DNA of 13,910 nt from a bacterium (GCA_021788675.1 JAJYKI010000007.1:1-13910); one strand, 5' to 3'; numbered from the stretch's first letter, positions 1 through 6,573 are shown. Made by a program: numbers and translations. Notes: a model not told the origin generated them from the sequence alone.

Positions 1-566
1 AGGTCGCAGCCACCGGCGTAGGGGATGATGAATTCTTTTGAATGATGAATAAGTGGCCCTATAAACATGATGACGCTACGAGTTTTTTTGGCGGCTTCAT
101 GGTTAATGCCGCTCAGATCAAACCGTTCCGGAGTCCTAATGACCAGGTCATTGTTGTTTTGCCATTTCACCTGCACCCCAATGCTACTTAGAACTTCGAT
201 AATCCGATAGACCTCTTCGATTTTGGCGATATTTTTCAGGGTTGTAGTGCCCCGGTTTAGTAAACTGGCACACAGTAGCCCGACGGCGGCATTCTTGCTG
301 GTCTTAAGGGTTATCTCGCCTTTAAGTTCGTGACCGCCCTCGATCCGTAAATTAACAGCCGCTCCGTTAACGCTGATTAGTTGTTTATTTAATACCTCGC
401 TAATTCGGCCTAGGGTTTCCAGGCTCATGTTTTGCCGGCCGTGTTCCATGCGGTTGACGGCGGATTGCGAAGTGGACAGTCGCTTAGCAAATTCGCTTTG
501 GGTTAGGCCGCGTTCTTGCCTTATTTGGGCGATAAGTTGGCCAATCTGCTCATTGGTTGTTAACAT
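1..566 (-). CDS. murA: HTH-MurA fusion: UDP-N-acetylglucosamine 1-carboxyvinyltransferase with N-terminal XRE domain (3' end outside window)
   Basis: Only the first 188 codons lie in the window; the gene runs off the left edge. Residues ~7-61 form a canonical XRE helix-turn-helix (RGLTQSEFAKRL, then STSQSAVNRMEHG, then SLETLGRISEVL). From about residue 69 the sequence switches to the EPSP-synthase fold of MurA: the substrate-contact SKNAA motif (Lys91), the NIAKIEEV and SIGVQV region, TRSVIMFIGP, and AGGCD with the catalytic-type Cys187 encoded at bases 6-8. Subtracting the ~68-residue extension puts Lys and Cys near the 22/23 and 115 positions of ordinary MurA, so the enzyme half is in register and not obviously broken. 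MurA transfers enolpyruvate from PEP to UDP-GlcNAc in the cytoplasm, the first committed step of peptidoglycan synthesis. The HTH half suggests DNA binding. murB lies 1.4 kb away. The ATG at 566 is the only start that keeps the HTH intact. Confidence 0.88.
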   Translation of the reverse strand, partial: MLTTNEQIGQLIAQIRQERGLTQSEFAKRLSTSQSAVNRMEHGRQNMSLETLGRISEVLNKQLISVNGAAVNLRIEGGHELKGEITLKTSKNAAVGLLCASLLNRGTTTLKNIAKIEEVYRIIEVLSSIGVQVKWQNNNDLVIRTPERFDLSGINHEAAKKTRSVIMFIGPLIHHSKEFIIPYAGGCD

Positions 567-575
567 TGTCTACCT

Positions 576-584
576 TTTATATCA
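576..584 (-). promoter_or_regulatory. Extended -10 promoter element of murA
   Basis: Reading the minus strand, TGATATAAA gives a TGn extension plus a hexamer that matches TATAAT at five of six positions. It ends 9 bases before the ATG at 566, so transcription would begin within about 1-3 bases of the start codon (leaderless). An alternative -10, TATGAT, lies at 581-586. No convincing -35 is visible, which is normal for extended -10 promoters. Confidence 0.45.
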
Positions 585-594
585 TAAATGATAT
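579..594. promoter_or_regulatory. Perfect palindrome (operator candidate) over the murA promoter
   Basis: ATATCAT-AA-ATGATAT is a perfect inverted repeat with 7-base arms and a 2-base centre. It covers the predicted -10 of the HTH-MurA gene and lies in the divergent murA-glyA spacer. A dimeric XRE protein bound here would block murA transcription. The obvious candidate binder is the HTH domain of the MurA fusion itself. The arms are AT-rich, so chance palindromy is possible. Confidence 0.5.
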
Positions 595-655
595 TATTAA
601 TGCAATTGGTTTTTGTTTTTGAGGAGTGGCTTAATTTTAATACTAACAGGTGTCT

Positions 656-664
656 TGTTACAAT
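656..664 (+). promoter_or_regulatory. Extended -10 promoter element of glyA
   Basis: TGTTACAAT is a TGn extension plus TACAAT (five of six matches to TATAAT). Transcription would start near 671, giving a leader of about 26 bases that contains the GGAGGA ribosome binding site at 681-686 in front of the ATG at 697. Confidence 0.4.
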
Positions 665-696
665 AGGTTTTATAGATTATGGAGGACCGTCCAGAG

Positions 697-1968
697 ATGA
701 AAGACAGAGATGTTGCCGACCTGATTGCCGCCGAAGAGCAACGGCAGCGCAGCGGTCTGGAGTTGATACCGAGCGAGAACTACGTAAGCCGTGACGTCTT
801 GACGGCTCTGGGCAGCGTTTTTACCAATAAGTACTCGGAAGGTTATCCGGGGAAAAGATATTACGGCGGACAAATAAATACCGATAAGCTTGAGCAATTG
901 GCGATCGATCGGGCTAAGGCGCTGTTTAAAGCCGATCACGCTAACGTACAGCCCCATTCCGGTGCACCGGCCAACGAAGCGGTTTATCATGCTTGGCTTG
1001 AGCCGGGAGACACTATTATGGGCATGGAACTTAGTCACGGGGGGCATTTGACGCATGGCCGCCCCGGTACCGTATCGGCTAAGCTGTTTAATTTTGTGCG
1101 CTACGGTATCAAAGATATTGAGACCGGAGAGCTTGATTATGAGGCTATGCATGATTTGGCAATGAAGACTAAGCCACGGATTATTCTAGCTGGCTTTTCC
1201 TCCTATCCGAGGGAGCTGGACTATGCCAAATTTGCCGCTATCGCTAAAGATTGCGGAGCTGTCTTAATGGCCGACATGGCCCATATTGCCGGCCTGATTG
1301 CCGGTGGCGTTCTGAACAATCCCTTTGACTATGGCTTTAATGTCATAACAACGACTACCCACAAGACTTTGCGCGGGCCTCGTGGCGCCATGATCTTATC
1401 TAAAGGTATTGTCAGTAATCCGCTTAAAGAGGTTGAAAAAAAGGTAGAAAATTTACCGACACTGATTGACCGAACGGTGTTTCCAGGACTCCAAGGCGGT
1501 CCACACATGAACACGATTGCGGCTAAAGCCGTTGCTTTAGGTGAAGCTTCAACGGATGAATTTCATGACTATTGCGTTCAGATATTAAATAACGCCAAAG
1601 CCTTGAGCGAGGCACTAATGAAACGTGGCTTTAAACTCATAACCAATGGCACCGATAACCATATGATGGTTGCCGATGTGCAGTCCAGTTTTGGGTTTGA
1701 CGGTCAAGTCGCCGAAACGGTTCTAGATAAGATCGGACTGACACTCAATAAAAACGTGATTCCGGACGACCCGTTGCCGCCTTATAGGCCAAGCGGCATC
1801 CGGCTGGGAACGCCCGCTATAACGACGAGAGGCCTTAAAGAAGACCATATGAATCAGGTCGCTCAATGGATGCATCAAGCTTTGATATCAAAAGACGACG
1901 ATAAGCTAATAAATCGGATCGCCAAAGAGGTCAAAGACTTCGCCGAAAGCTTTCCGCTGCCTAGTTGA
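697..1968 (+). CDS. glyA: Serine hydroxymethyltransferase
   Basis: The PLP enzyme interconverts serine plus tetrahydrofolate with glycine plus 5,10-methylene-THF in the cytoplasm, supplying one-carbon units. Diagnostic stretches are LELIPSENYVS near the N-terminus, TNKYSEGYPGKRYYGG, NVQPHSGAPAN, SHGGHLTHG, MADMAHIAG, the PLP-lysine motif TTTTHKTLRGPRG (lysine codon at 1363-1365), FPGLQGGPH and SGIRLGTPA. All key elements are present and the length (423 residues) is normal. I chose the ATG at 697 because GGAGGA at 681-686 precedes it by 10 bases. The in-frame ATG at 679 has no ribosome binding site and would itself overlap the start of that GGAGG, though it would still give a family-compatible N-terminus (429 residues). 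The gene diverges from murA and converges on murB with 5 bases between stops and no terminator. Confidence 0.96.
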   Translation: MKDRDVADLIAAEEQRQRSGLELIPSENYVSRDVLTALGSVFTNKYSEGYPGKRYYGGQINTDKLEQLAIDRAKALFKADHANVQPHSGAPANEAVYHAWLEPGDTIMGMELSHGGHLTHGRPGTVSAKLFNFVRYGIKDIETGELDYEAMHDLAMKTKPRIILAGFSSYPRELDYAKFAAIAKDCGAVLMADMAHIAGLIAGGVLNNPFDYGFNVITTTTHKTLRGPRGAMILSKGIVSNPLKEVEKKVENLPTLIDRTVFPGLQGGPHMNTIAAKAVALGEASTDEFHDYCVQILNNAKALSEALMKRGFKLITNGTDNHMMVADVQSSFGFDGQVAETVLDKIGLTLNKNVIPDDPLPPYRPSGIRLGTPAITTRGLKEDHMNQVAQWMHQALISKDDDKLINRIAKEVKDFAESFPLPS

Positions 1969-1973
1969 CAAGC

Positions 1974-3002
1974 TTAGGGTAGGATAAGCGGTTCTTGGCT
2001 TAACTCGATATTAAAGTCTTGTTTAACCTTGGTTTTGACTTTGTCTACGAATTTAATCAGGTCGGCGCTGGACTTGGCAGATTTATTAATAAAAACCAAT
2101 GATTGCGTCGGCCAGGTTGCCATGCCGGTCTGCTCATCGTAGTAGTCATGAAAACCGGCCCGATCAATAAGCCAAGCGGCCGGTATTTTGACCTTGTCGT
2201 TGTCCGATGGCCAACTGGGTACGCTGCCGTATTTATCTTCAAGATTGGCCAAGACGCTGCGATCGACAACTGGGTTGGCCATAAAAGAGCCGTTATTGGC
2301 GACTAATTTCGGATCGGGTAATTTATGCTGCCTGATGTCTATGACGGCATTTCGGATAGAAGCCGGGCTGTAGTCCTTAATATTGTGCTGTTCAAGATAG
2401 CTTGCCAGGGAGGCATAAAATGGTGGCATAAGATTTGTTTTTGACAGCATCAGAGTTATGTCGGTAATAAGATATCTACCGGCGGCCGTAGTCTTGAATA
2501 TGCTGTTGCGATAGCCGAAGCCGCAATCTGCCGTAGCCAAAGTTACCAGTTTATCCACCTGAGCGTCATAGGCGGTCAGCGAGACCATGGTCTGGGCAAT
2601 CTCCTGGCCGTAAGCGCCGACGTTTTGAACCGGCGTAGCTCCGGCTGTCCCTGGAATTAGACTAAGGCACTCAATGCCGGACAGGCCCATTTCCACGCTG
2701 CGTTGAACTACATGATCCCATTCCTCTCCGGCGCCGATTGTGATGTAAGTCGAGACGTCATCCTCGCTTATAATATCGAAGCCCTTGATGCGATTGACTA
2801 TAACCAGACCGTTGTAGCCTTCGTCCCGCCAGACTATATTACTGCCCGTACCGATGACTATAAAAGGTAACCCGTGCTCCTTTGCGGATTTCACCGCGCC
2901 GATCAGCTCATCCCTTGAGCCAACTTCAATCAAAAAAGCCGCCTTGCCACCGAGGCGCATGGTTGAGTAGAGCTTAAGGTCGGCGTTTTTTATCATTTCC
3001 AT
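1974..3002 (-). CDS. murB: UDP-N-acetylenolpyruvoylglucosamine reductase (MurB, type I)
   Basis: MurB is the cytoplasmic FAD flavoenzyme that reduces the MurA product to UDP-MurNAc with NADPH. The N-terminal FAD_binding_4 part shows STMRLGGKAAFLIEV (13-27) and the phosphate-binding IGTGSNIV (50-57). PGTAGATPVQNVGAYGQE (117-134) is the classic MurB core. GFGYRNSIFK (161-170) holds the substrate-binding Tyr/Arg pair, NNGSFMANPVV (236-246) contains the proton-donor serine (Ser239), and the C-terminal ELSQEPLIL puts Glu337 where E. coli MurB has its catalytic Glu325. At 342 residues it matches the E. coli type I enzyme in length. The ATG at 3002 has no Shine-Dalgarno sequence, but a TATACT hexamer lies 8 bases upstream, so the mRNA may be leaderless. 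It works directly downstream of MurA, whose gene begins at 566. Confidence 0.95.
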   Translation of the reverse strand: MEMIKNADLKLYSTMRLGGKAAFLIEVGSRDELIGAVKSAKEHGLPFIVIGTGSNIVWRDEGYNGLVIVNRIKGFDIISEDDVSTYITIGAGEEWDHVVQRSVEMGLSGIECLSLIPGTAGATPVQNVGAYGQEIAQTMVSLTAYDAQVDKLVTLATADCGFGYRNSIFKTTAAGRYLITDITLMLSKTNLMPPFYASLASYLEQHNIKDYSPASIRNAVIDIRQHKLPDPKLVANNGSFMANPVVDRSVLANLEDKYGSVPSWPSDNDKVKIPAAWLIDRAGFHDYYDEQTGMATWPTQSLVFINKSAKSSADLIKFVDKVKTKVKQDFNIELSQEPLILP

Positions 3003-3010
3003 TTATAGGT

Positions 3011-3016
3011 AGTATA
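3011..3016 (-). promoter_or_regulatory. -10 promoter element of murB
   Basis: TATACT on the minus strand (five of six matches to TATAAT) ends 8 bases before the murB ATG, which predicts transcription starting at or next to the start codon. No clear -35 is seen. Confidence 0.4.
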
Positions 3017-3073
3017 CAAACTTATGGTCGAATTGACTTGCATATGTTCTAAGTAAAGCGATACCATAAGAGC

Positions 3074-3625
3074 ATGAGTCAACCGTCGATTGGCCCAAAG
3101 CCATACGAGAAGTTGGGCGAGGAACTAAAACAGCTCAGGCAGCATCAAAAAGAAAGCCTAGCTGAAGTTTGTGGTGCCGTGGAAATTGATGAGCATATCC
3201 TTGAACGTTATGAAGCCGGTTTCGACCGTCCGGACGAAGATGTTCTGAACCTGCTAATCAGCCATTATCAGCTTCAGGAGCCGGTCGCTAGTCGTCTCTG
3301 GGAGTTAGCGGGTTACGACGCCAGTCGGGCTATTGAGGACGAACAATTCGTTGATGACGCTATAGCGGCAGCCAGACAGCTCATCATGGTGCTGGCCAGT
3401 GACGGTAGAACTATTTACACTGACGGTGTTAGCATAGACTGTAATAAAAGCGGCCTCCAAATCACCTTTACGCAGTCGGCTACTAACGCCAAGCCGGTCA
3501 TTGTGTCTAAGCTAGGTATGAGCTATGACCAGGCCCAAGAAGTCATTAAGGCTCTAGGTGTCGCCTTGGCTTACGGTCGCTTCGGACTAGACAAGCCGAT
3601 GTTGCCGCCCGGCAAAGACCTGTAA
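3074..3625 (+). CDS. XRE-family HTH protein with DUF3467-like C-terminal domain
   Basis: The protein has 183 residues in two parts. Residues ~13-70 are an XRE-type helix-turn-helix (LGEELKQLRQHQKESLAEVC, then EIDEHILERYEAG and VLNLLISHYQL), somewhat divergent and reminiscent of RodZ-type N-termini. After a charged acidic linker, residues ~110-175 (YTDGVSIDCNKSGLQITFTQ, then KPVIVSKLGMSYDQAQEVIKAL) follow the pattern of DUF3467, a small domain of unknown function with a strand-rich start and a helical end. No membrane segment is present, so it should be cytoplasmic and DNA-binding; its target is unknown. It diverges from murB across a 71-base spacer, so murB is one possible target. A TTGACT at 3033-3038 could be a -35 but no good -10 follows at normal spacing, and there is no clear ribosome binding site. 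The DUF3467 assignment is from memory of the pattern. Confidence 0.75.
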   Translation: MSQPSIGPKPYEKLGEELKQLRQHQKESLAEVCGAVEIDEHILERYEAGFDRPDEDVLNLLISHYQLQEPVASRLWELAGYDASRAIEDEQFVDDAIAAARQLIMVLASDGRTIYTDGVSIDCNKSGLQITFTQSATNAKPVIVSKLGMSYDQAQEVIKALGVALAYGRFGLDKPMLPPGKDL

Positions 3626-3719
3626 GATATTTTACTGCTAATGGTTATAGCTTGGAGGTAATATCCGACTTAATGTTTCCTCTAAAGCTTAATTTAGATC
3701 AAACAAACAGGACATAACT

Positions 3720-3815
3720 ATGACAATTGAACAAATGCTGGCCGGACTGCATTCAATGGCTGAAAAATCTACAGCTGCGAATATAAAGCCGGTCCCGCCA
3801 AAGCCTAAACGCTAA
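3720..3815 (+). CDS. Possible 31-residue protein of unknown function
   Basis: A short reading frame starts at an ATG with AGGA at 3709-3712, 7 bases upstream, and encodes 31 residues. The N-terminal half could form an amphipathic helix (MTIEQMLAGLHSMAEK) and the tail is basic and proline-rich (KPVPPKPKR). No membrane segment or known motif is recognised. Its stop lies 8 bases from the stop of the convergent membrane-protein gene. The ribosome binding site and the non-random composition favour a real gene, but the length alone is not evidence. It could equally be chance sequence in the spacer. Confidence 0.35.
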   Translation: MTIEQMLAGLHSMAEKSTAANIKPVPPKPKR

Positions 3816-3823
3816 TTTTGGCT

Positions 3824-4255
3824 TCAGGTTTTTAGTTTGCTGTACCTTTGTGCGTGCAGCCGCCTTAAGCCATGAATGGCTAGCGTGAAGCTCATGATCG
3901 CCATCGGTAATTCACCGAAAAAAGCGGTTATGATGGCTTCGGAAAAACCGATTGAACCAATATTGTAGCCTAAAATATCGAACCAGGCGTCAGCTGCGAA
4001 CAAGGTGCCGGTTATGACCGCGGAAATTACCATGTAAATAGACTGCATCTTGGCGAGTATGCCGGTTGCCAGCAAAGAAACAATCATCCCAATATCCAAT
4101 CCGACCCAGGTAATGTCCCAGTTGCGCGACAGGTGTTCAGTCGGCAAGCGGAAGCCCAAGAAGATTGTCCAGGGAATCATGGCCAGGGAAATTATGATAT
4201 ACAAGCTGGCGGCCCAAAGCGGGATTGAAATCTTAACTTTTTTTAATTCTTCCAT
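3824..4255 (-). CDS. Small four-helix integral membrane protein, unknown function
   Basis: The 143-residue protein has four hydrophobic segments at roughly 12-33, 46-67, 72-92 and 104-127, joined by short loops, with a basic N-terminus (MEELKKVK) and C-terminus. The pattern LPTEHLSRNWDITWVGLD followed by ADAWFDILG resembles a family of small uncharacterised membrane proteins that I recall from actinobacteria, where NWD.AWVGFD and DAWFD are the conserved landmarks. No transport or catalytic motif is visible, so no function is assigned. The AGGA before the ATG is only one base away and cannot act as a normal ribosome binding site. An extended -10 ends 10 bases upstream, which suggests a leaderless transcript. 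It diverges from the SpeE-like gene. Confidence 0.8.
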   Translation of the reverse strand: MEELKKVKISIPLWAASLYIIISLAMIPWTIFLGFRLPTEHLSRNWDITWVGLDIGMIVSLLATGILAKMQSIYMVISAVITGTLFAADAWFDILGYNIGSIGFSEAIITAFFGELPMAIMSFTLAIHGLRRLHAQRYSKLKT

Positions 4256-4265
4256 ATCCTAATCA

Positions 4266-4274
4266 ATAATAACA
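4266..4274 (-). promoter_or_regulatory. Extended -10 promoter of the four-helix membrane protein gene
   Basis: The minus strand reads TGTTATTAT: a TGn extension plus TATTAT (five of six). It ends 10 bases before the ATG at 4255. Confidence 0.4.
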
Positions 4275-4347
4275 AAATCCGGTTCCAATCCTTCCTAAAT
4301 TATTGCCTTAATTTCAACTATATGCCGAATCAAAAGTCCAAAACTAG

Positions 4348-4353
4348 TATACT
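4348..4353 (+). promoter_or_regulatory. -10 element that argues for a later start of the SpeE-like gene
   Basis: TATACT (five of six matches) ends exactly 10 bases before the in-frame ATG at 4364. This is the same hexamer and spacing as in front of the LCP gene. It lies inside the longer version of the reading frame that begins at 4322, which itself lacks a ribosome binding site and a good -10. Confidence 0.35.
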
Positions 4354-4363
4354 GTCTCTTAAT

Positions 4364-5128
4364 ATGTTCGGTAGGTCCGTAATCAAACGACTGACTAATA
4401 GTTTCGGCTCCTTTTCCGTCGAAGAGCTTAAGTATGAGGGGCGTCCGGCCAGGGTGTTGTTTAGCGGACCGCAGCACGCCGCTCAATCCGGCATTCCGCT
4501 GGATGACAACCCGCGGCTGCTGTTTGACTATAATCAGCTTTTACTAGAATTGGCACTCGATCTGAATCCATCTACAGTGCTGGTGCTTGGTGGTGGTACT
4601 CTAACCCTGCCGATGGCCTTAATTAACAATTTACAAACCGTGCAGGTAACCGTGGTCGAACAGAACGCCGACCTGATTGCTTTGGCCGGGGAGTATTTTA
4701 ATTACCACAGCGACCATCGACTTAGACTTGAAATAGGTGACGCGCTGAGTATCGTCGGACGCCTAAAAGATCGTTATGACCTTGTAATTACCGATATTTT
4801 TGACAACTTTAGCATACCGCAAGCTTTTAGAACGATTAGCTTTGCCCGCTCAATCAAAGAGTTGCTTAACGTCAAAGGCTTAATTGCGACAAACTGTATC
4901 GCGGCTACTTCCGGTTATGCCGCTCAGCCTCTCCGGCAAATTGTGGCTGCATACTCTAAGGCTATCGGACCGGTCAAGGTAGTCAAGGCTGATCAGGACT
5001 ATGCATATTGGACTCCACAAAATATGATCATTATGGCCTTCAATGATCAAACCGTTAACCAGACACTCTTAAAGGGCATCGAGCTAGTCGACTTGCCGGA
5101 CATTCAGACTGAGGACTATCTGTCATGA
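4364..5128 (+). CDS. Spermidine-synthase-like class I SAM-fold protein
   Basis: The protein has the Rossmann fold of class I methyltransferases and polyamine synthases. Counting from the alternative ATG at 4322, VLVLGGG (86-92) is motif I, VTVVEQNAD (109-117) carries the ribose-binding acidic residue, IGDAL follows at 138-142, and YDLVITDIFDN (152-162) matches the position of the DSTDP-type active-site loop of SpeE, with both aspartates kept. Unlike true spermidine synthases, the GGGDGG glycine motif reads GGGTLT, and the N-terminal YHE substrate motif is not recognisable. The substrate is therefore open: aminopropyl transfer or methyl transfer. I chose the ATG at 4364 (254 residues) because a TATACT promoter hexamer sits 10 bases before it; the ATG at 4322 would add 14 polar residues. 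It is the first gene of the operon with the two cation transporters, and its stop overlaps a tiny frame (ATGA). Confidence 0.75.
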   Translation: MFGRSVIKRLTNSFGSFSVEELKYEGRPARVLFSGPQHAAQSGIPLDDNPRLLFDYNQLLLELALDLNPSTVLVLGGGTLTLPMALINNLQTVQVTVVEQNADLIALAGEYFNYHSDHRLRLEIGDALSIVGRLKDRYDLVITDIFDNFSIPQAFRTISFARSIKELLNVKGLIATNCIAATSGYAAQPLRQIVAAYSKAIGPVKVVKADQDYAYWTPQNMIIMAFNDQTVNQTLLKGIELVDLPDIQTEDYLS

Positions 5129-5175
5129 TGCTATGGAAAATCCGGCCATATTGCTCTATGATGCTAGTAGTTTGA
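5125..5175 (+). CDS. Possible 16-residue leader peptide between the SpeE-like and NRAMP-like genes
   Basis: A short frame starts with two consecutive ATG codons. The first overlaps the upstream stop as ATGA, with GAGGA at 5111-5115, 9 bases before it. It reads MMLWKIRPYCSMMLVV and its TGA at 5173-5175 overlaps the GAAGGA ribosome binding site of the NRAMP-like gene. The overlap at one end and the stop inside the next ribosome binding site at the other are the layout expected for translational coupling or a regulatory leader peptide. Short leader peptides are known upstream of bacterial Mg2+ transporter genes. At this length it could be coincidence. Confidence 0.28.
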   Translation: MMLWKIRPYCSMMLVV

Positions 5176-5182
5176 AGGAAAA

Positions 5183-6550
5183 ATGAAAAAAAGAATTATT
5201 GAGAGAACGATTGAAGCGCCGGCCCAAGCTTTGGAGTATGGCGTTGAAAGTAGTCAGAAGCTGGCCAAAAAGGTCCCCCTAAGCAATTATCAGCCGCTAA
5301 AAAAAGCCAGAGACTATTGGTATACCCTGGGACCGGGCTTGACGACCGGAGCTTCAGATGATGATCCCTCCGGTATAGCAACGTATTCGCAAGCCGGTGC
5401 TCAAAACGGTTTCGGTTTGTTGTGGACGGCTGCTTTCACATTTCCATTGATGGCCGTCGTTCAAGAGATGTGCGCCCGTGTCGGCCTGGTTACCGGACGT
5501 GGCTTGGCGGCCAATATACGTTTGCATTTCGGCAAGAAAATACTTTATTTCAGTAGCCTGCTTTTGTTTGCAGCTAACACCTTTAATATCGGGGCGGATA
5601 TTGGCGCCATGGCTAATGCTGTCCAGTTGCTGGTTCACATAAACACAACCGTCCTGGTGATAGCGTCGACTACTTTCATACTTTTAATGCAGATATTCAC
5701 CCCTTACTCAAAATATGCCCGTTATTTAAAATGGTTGGCCCTGGTCTTGTTTGCCTATATCCTTTCGGCTATATTAGCCCATCCTAACTGGGGGGAAGTT
5801 GCCCGTCACGCCGTCACGCCACATATCTATTGGAGCAAAAACGAATTCTTGCTACTTACCGCTGTGCTCGGTACTACCATAACGCCGTATTTGTTTTTCT
5901 GGCAAACATCTCAGGAAATAGACGAGGCCATTGCTAAAGGTAAGGTTACGATTGAATCAAGAAGGGGAAGCAGTCCACAGGAAATGCGCAATATGCGTAT
6001 CGATGTTTGGTCGGGTATGTTCTTGTCCAACTTGGTCATGTTCTTCATAATCGCGGCATGTGCCAGTGTTTTGTACACGCACGGAGTTACCAATATAACG
6101 ACAGCCTCTCAGGCTGCTCAAGCTTTACGTCCATTTGCCGGCGCGGCTACGTATTACCTGTTTGCGCTCGGCATTATCGGGATGGGCTTATTGGCCATAC
6201 CGGTACTCGCGGGATCCAGTGCTTATGCCATCAGCGAAAGCCTTGGCAAGAGACAGGGACTAAATTCCAAGTTAAAGCAAGGCTATGCTTTTTATGGGGT
6301 CATCATTATTTCGATGCTCGTCGGACTGGCGTTAAACTTCATAGGTTTAAATCCAATCAAGGCGCTTATTTACTCGGCGGTCGCAAACGGCATTGTGGCG
6401 CCGGTCATATTAGTCCTTATCGTTCTGATTGCCCGCAACAAAAAAACAATGGGCGATTGGCGCAATGGTAAGCTAAGCGGATTCTTTGGGTGGATTTTAG
6501 TCGCTCTCATGGGATTGTCCGGCGTGGCAGCGATTATAAGTCTGTTTTAG
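5183..6550 (+). CDS. NRAMP/SLC11-family divalent cation transporter with altered metal site
   Basis: This is an integral membrane protein of about eleven helices (455 residues) preceded by a ~45-residue soluble, mostly helical N-terminus. The fold is recognised from LGPGLTTGASDDDPSGIATY (49-68) in the first unwound helix and LGTTITPYLFFWQTSQE (229-245) in the sixth. In classical Mn2+/Fe2+ NRAMPs these read DPGN and GATIMPHN. Here the aspartate is kept, but the asparagine ligand is replaced (DPSG) and the sulphur ligand methionine is threonine (Thr234). Loss of that methionine removes the basis for preferring transition metals, so Mg2+ or another hard divalent ion is more likely, as in NRAMP-related magnesium transporters; this is inference. 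GAAGGA at 5174-5179 serves as ribosome binding site, with rather close spacing. It shares an operon with the downstream P-type ATPase (23-base gap). Confidence 0.9.
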   Translation: MKKRIIERTIEAPAQALEYGVESSQKLAKKVPLSNYQPLKKARDYWYTLGPGLTTGASDDDPSGIATYSQAGAQNGFGLLWTAAFTFPLMAVVQEMCARVGLVTGRGLAANIRLHFGKKILYFSSLLLFAANTFNIGADIGAMANAVQLLVHINTTVLVIASTTFILLMQIFTPYSKYARYLKWLALVLFAYILSAILAHPNWGEVARHAVTPHIYWSKNEFLLLTAVLGTTITPYLFFWQTSQEIDEAIAKGKVTIESRRGSSPQEMRNMRIDVWSGMFLSNLVMFFIIAACASVLYTHGVTNITTASQAAQALRPFAGAATYYLFALGIIGMGLLAIPVLAGSSAYAISESLGKRQGLNSKLKQGYAFYGVIIISMLVGLALNFIGLNPIKALIYSAVANGIVAPVILVLIVLIARNKKTMGDWRNGKLSGFFGWILVALMGLSGVAAIISLF

Positions 6551-6573
6551 ATTAAAATGCGACAAGAGGAAAG

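Noticed and set aside
679..696. Earlier ATG of glyA at 679
   Set aside because: It has no ribosome binding site, and the GGAGGA at 681-686 would lie inside the coding region; the ATG at 697 is served by it. The family length does not decide between them.
4322..4363. Earlier ATG of the SpeE-like gene at 4322
   Set aside because: There is no Shine-Dalgarno or good -10 before it, and the TATACT at 4348-4353 fits a start at 4364. The extra 14 residues are polar and outside the recognisable domain. It remains possible.
5125..5166. Direct repeat ATGATGCTA at 5125-5133 and 5158-5166
   Set aside because: Nine bases in two copies is explicable by chance and by the short frame there; no further copies were seen.
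5354..6471. Long open frames on other strands inside the transporter, ATPase, glyA, murB and LCP genes
   Set aside because: They overlap well-recognised genes and their translations show no domain or composition of real proteins.
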